NCBI RefSeq assembly: GCF_009765975.1
Contig: NZ_LMUJ01000101.1
Coordinates: 170,396-234,395 of the forward strand
Source: Acidisphaera sp. S103
GTDB taxonomy: Bacteria > Pseudomonadota > Alphaproteobacteria > Acetobacterales > Acetobacteraceae
Direction: 5' to 3'
Length of the DNA: 64,000 nt
In this document: positions 63,269 through 64,000 of the stretch, in pieces
How positions within the stretch are numbered: position 1 is the first letter of the stretch
Layout: every line of letters starts with the position of its first letter
Notes under the pieces: generated by a model
The model's input: only the letters and a program-made list of their open reading frames with translations
What the model was told of the DNA's origin: nothing
Database searches by the model: none
Position numbers and translations under genes: made by a program

Positions 63269-63494
63269 TTCAACAGCCTACGATAATAACCGGTTCAGGT
63301 GTATTAAGAAATTGGCCAAACCACAAGGAACCAGGACCAAAATAAATTTTTTTGTTTCTAAATGCTAATATGATTGAGAACGCGATAGGCTATCCGCCGC
63401 TCAACCGCCGGGTGTCCAAACCAGTCGGAATGGCCCGAGGCTGAGCCAGCGCTGCAGGGCGGGATGCAAAGAGGACCACGCAGTCACGTTATCG
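63269..63494. promoter_or_regulatory. AT-rich spacer upstream of regulator copy 2
   Basis: About 225 bases. 63330-63375 (AAATAAATTTTTTTGTTTC and the bases after it) is far more AT-rich than the genome and is the probable promoter region of the regulator at 63268; the T-run could alternatively help terminate copy 3, but no stem precedes it clearly. No gene seen. Confidence 0.4.
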
Positions 63495-64000
63495 TTAGAC
63501 CAAGGGCAGTGTGTCCAGCATTGCGCCGGCGGCGCGCAAATCCGCTGTCCCAAAGCCTTCCGTGAACCGGCCGTAGACTGGCGCCAGTATCTGTCGCGCG
63601 TTGTTTTGGCGACCCTGGATTACCCGCAAACGAGCTAGGCTAAGCGCAACCCGCAGTTCCCAAAACAAGGCGCCCTGCTCGCGGGCCATCCCGGCCGCCT
63701 GGTTAAAGCAATCTTCCGCCAACATGGACAGATCCGAACCTTGCTGGAGCAACACCTCGCCCTTGATACGGAGTAGTTCCGGCAGATACCACATCTGACC
63801 GTGCCGCGGGCCGGACCTGGCCATCGCATCATCCACCGCGTCGAGCGCTTCACCAAGCTGTCCAAGCCCGAGATGCGCGGCCGCGAGCGCGCCCCTGAAC
63901 TCTGGATAGGACACGCGCCAGCCGGTCCGACCGCAAATGTCAAACGCCTCTCGCAGCACGGTCAGGCCTTGCGCGAAGTCGCGCCTTTCGACCATCAGCT
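63495..64000 (-). CDS. NTPase-TPR regulator, C-terminal part (copy 3, runs off window)
   Basis: The frame is open from the stop at 63495 to the window edge. The visible 168 residues (MVERRDFAQGLTVLREAF ... QILAPVYGRFTEGFGTADLR) align end to end with the C-termini of the regulators at 57277 and 60389, and are closer to copy 1 (QQGxDxSxLAEDCxxQA; same ending LPLV/LRVV). Only the TPR end is visible; whether its winged helix is intact cannot be judged here. Confidence 0.85.
   Translation of the reverse strand, partial: LMVERRDFAQGLTVLREAFDICGRTGWRVSYPEFRGALAAAHLGLGQLGEALDAVDDAMARSGPRHGQMWYLPELLRIKGEVLLQQGSDLSMLAEDCFNQAAGMAREQGALFWELRVALSLARLRVIQGRQNNARQILAPVYGRFTEGFGTADLRAAGAMLDTLPLV

Overview
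The window is high-GC alphaproteobacterial chromosome. The order rpsT-dnaA, the run glyQ-(vapBC)-glyS-ppdK, a SAM-II riboswitch on metA, an ETF-quinone oxidoreductase, Hint-type adhesins and GC-rich palindromes between genes all fit Rhodospirillales/Acetobacterales, most likely an Acetobacteraceae-like environmental bacterium. The lineage is an inference from family content; no 16S rRNA gene is present.

Layout. 0-22 kb is mostly core: the 3' end of a GMC oxidoreductase, dnaA, rpsT, an oxalate/formate-type MFS carrier, a Bax-inhibitor-1 protein, a YbbAP-like ABC exporter diverging from tesA, thpR, hicAB, ppdK, glyS, vapBC, glyQ, tRNA-Gln, ispE and a TPR lipoprotein. 22-32 kb holds an alpha/beta hydrolase, a dense repeat block, ETF-QO, a CbiX-type chelatase, a beta-propeller lactonase, a cupin with a histone-H1-like tail, a YkgJ-type protein, a DUF1643 protein and an EmrAB-like efflux pair. 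33-42 kb holds a SAM-II riboswitch, metA and a substrate-binding protein in one transcription unit, then an aconitase/methylisocitrate-lyase-like pair, a decayed Xre/RES toxin-antitoxin locus and two polyprenol-type glycosyltransferases. 42-52 kb is an accessory surface/secreted island: a PEP-CTERM choice-of-anchor-A protein, a truncated luciferase-like monooxygenase, an unrecognised 1188-residue coiled-coil protein and a 1036-residue repeat adhesin ending in a Hint domain. 52-56 kb is a compact cassette DUF1326 - DUF2182 - methanethiol oxidase (SBP56) - small membrane protein. 56-64 kb has a GT25 glycosyltransferase and three tandem winged-helix/NTPase/TPR regulators, one of which has lost its DNA-binding domain and one of which runs off the window.

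How genes work together. The SAM-II aptamer probably shuts off metA, and the substrate-binding gene 36 bases downstream, when SAM is abundant, which ties that transporter component to sulfur or methionine supply. The methanethiol-oxidase cassette degrades a volatile sulfur compound and its partners look like metal-handling membrane proteins, so I infer cofactor loading. The DUF1326 gene in that cassette starts on a run of ten A whose phase does not match the rest of the frame, which suggests slippage or phase variation.

Best candidates for something undescribed: the methanethiol-oxidase cassette with its slippery start, the 1188-residue protein, the histone-tailed cupin, the vapBC module inside the glycyl-tRNA synthetase operon, and a family of long palindromic repeats found three times in the window.
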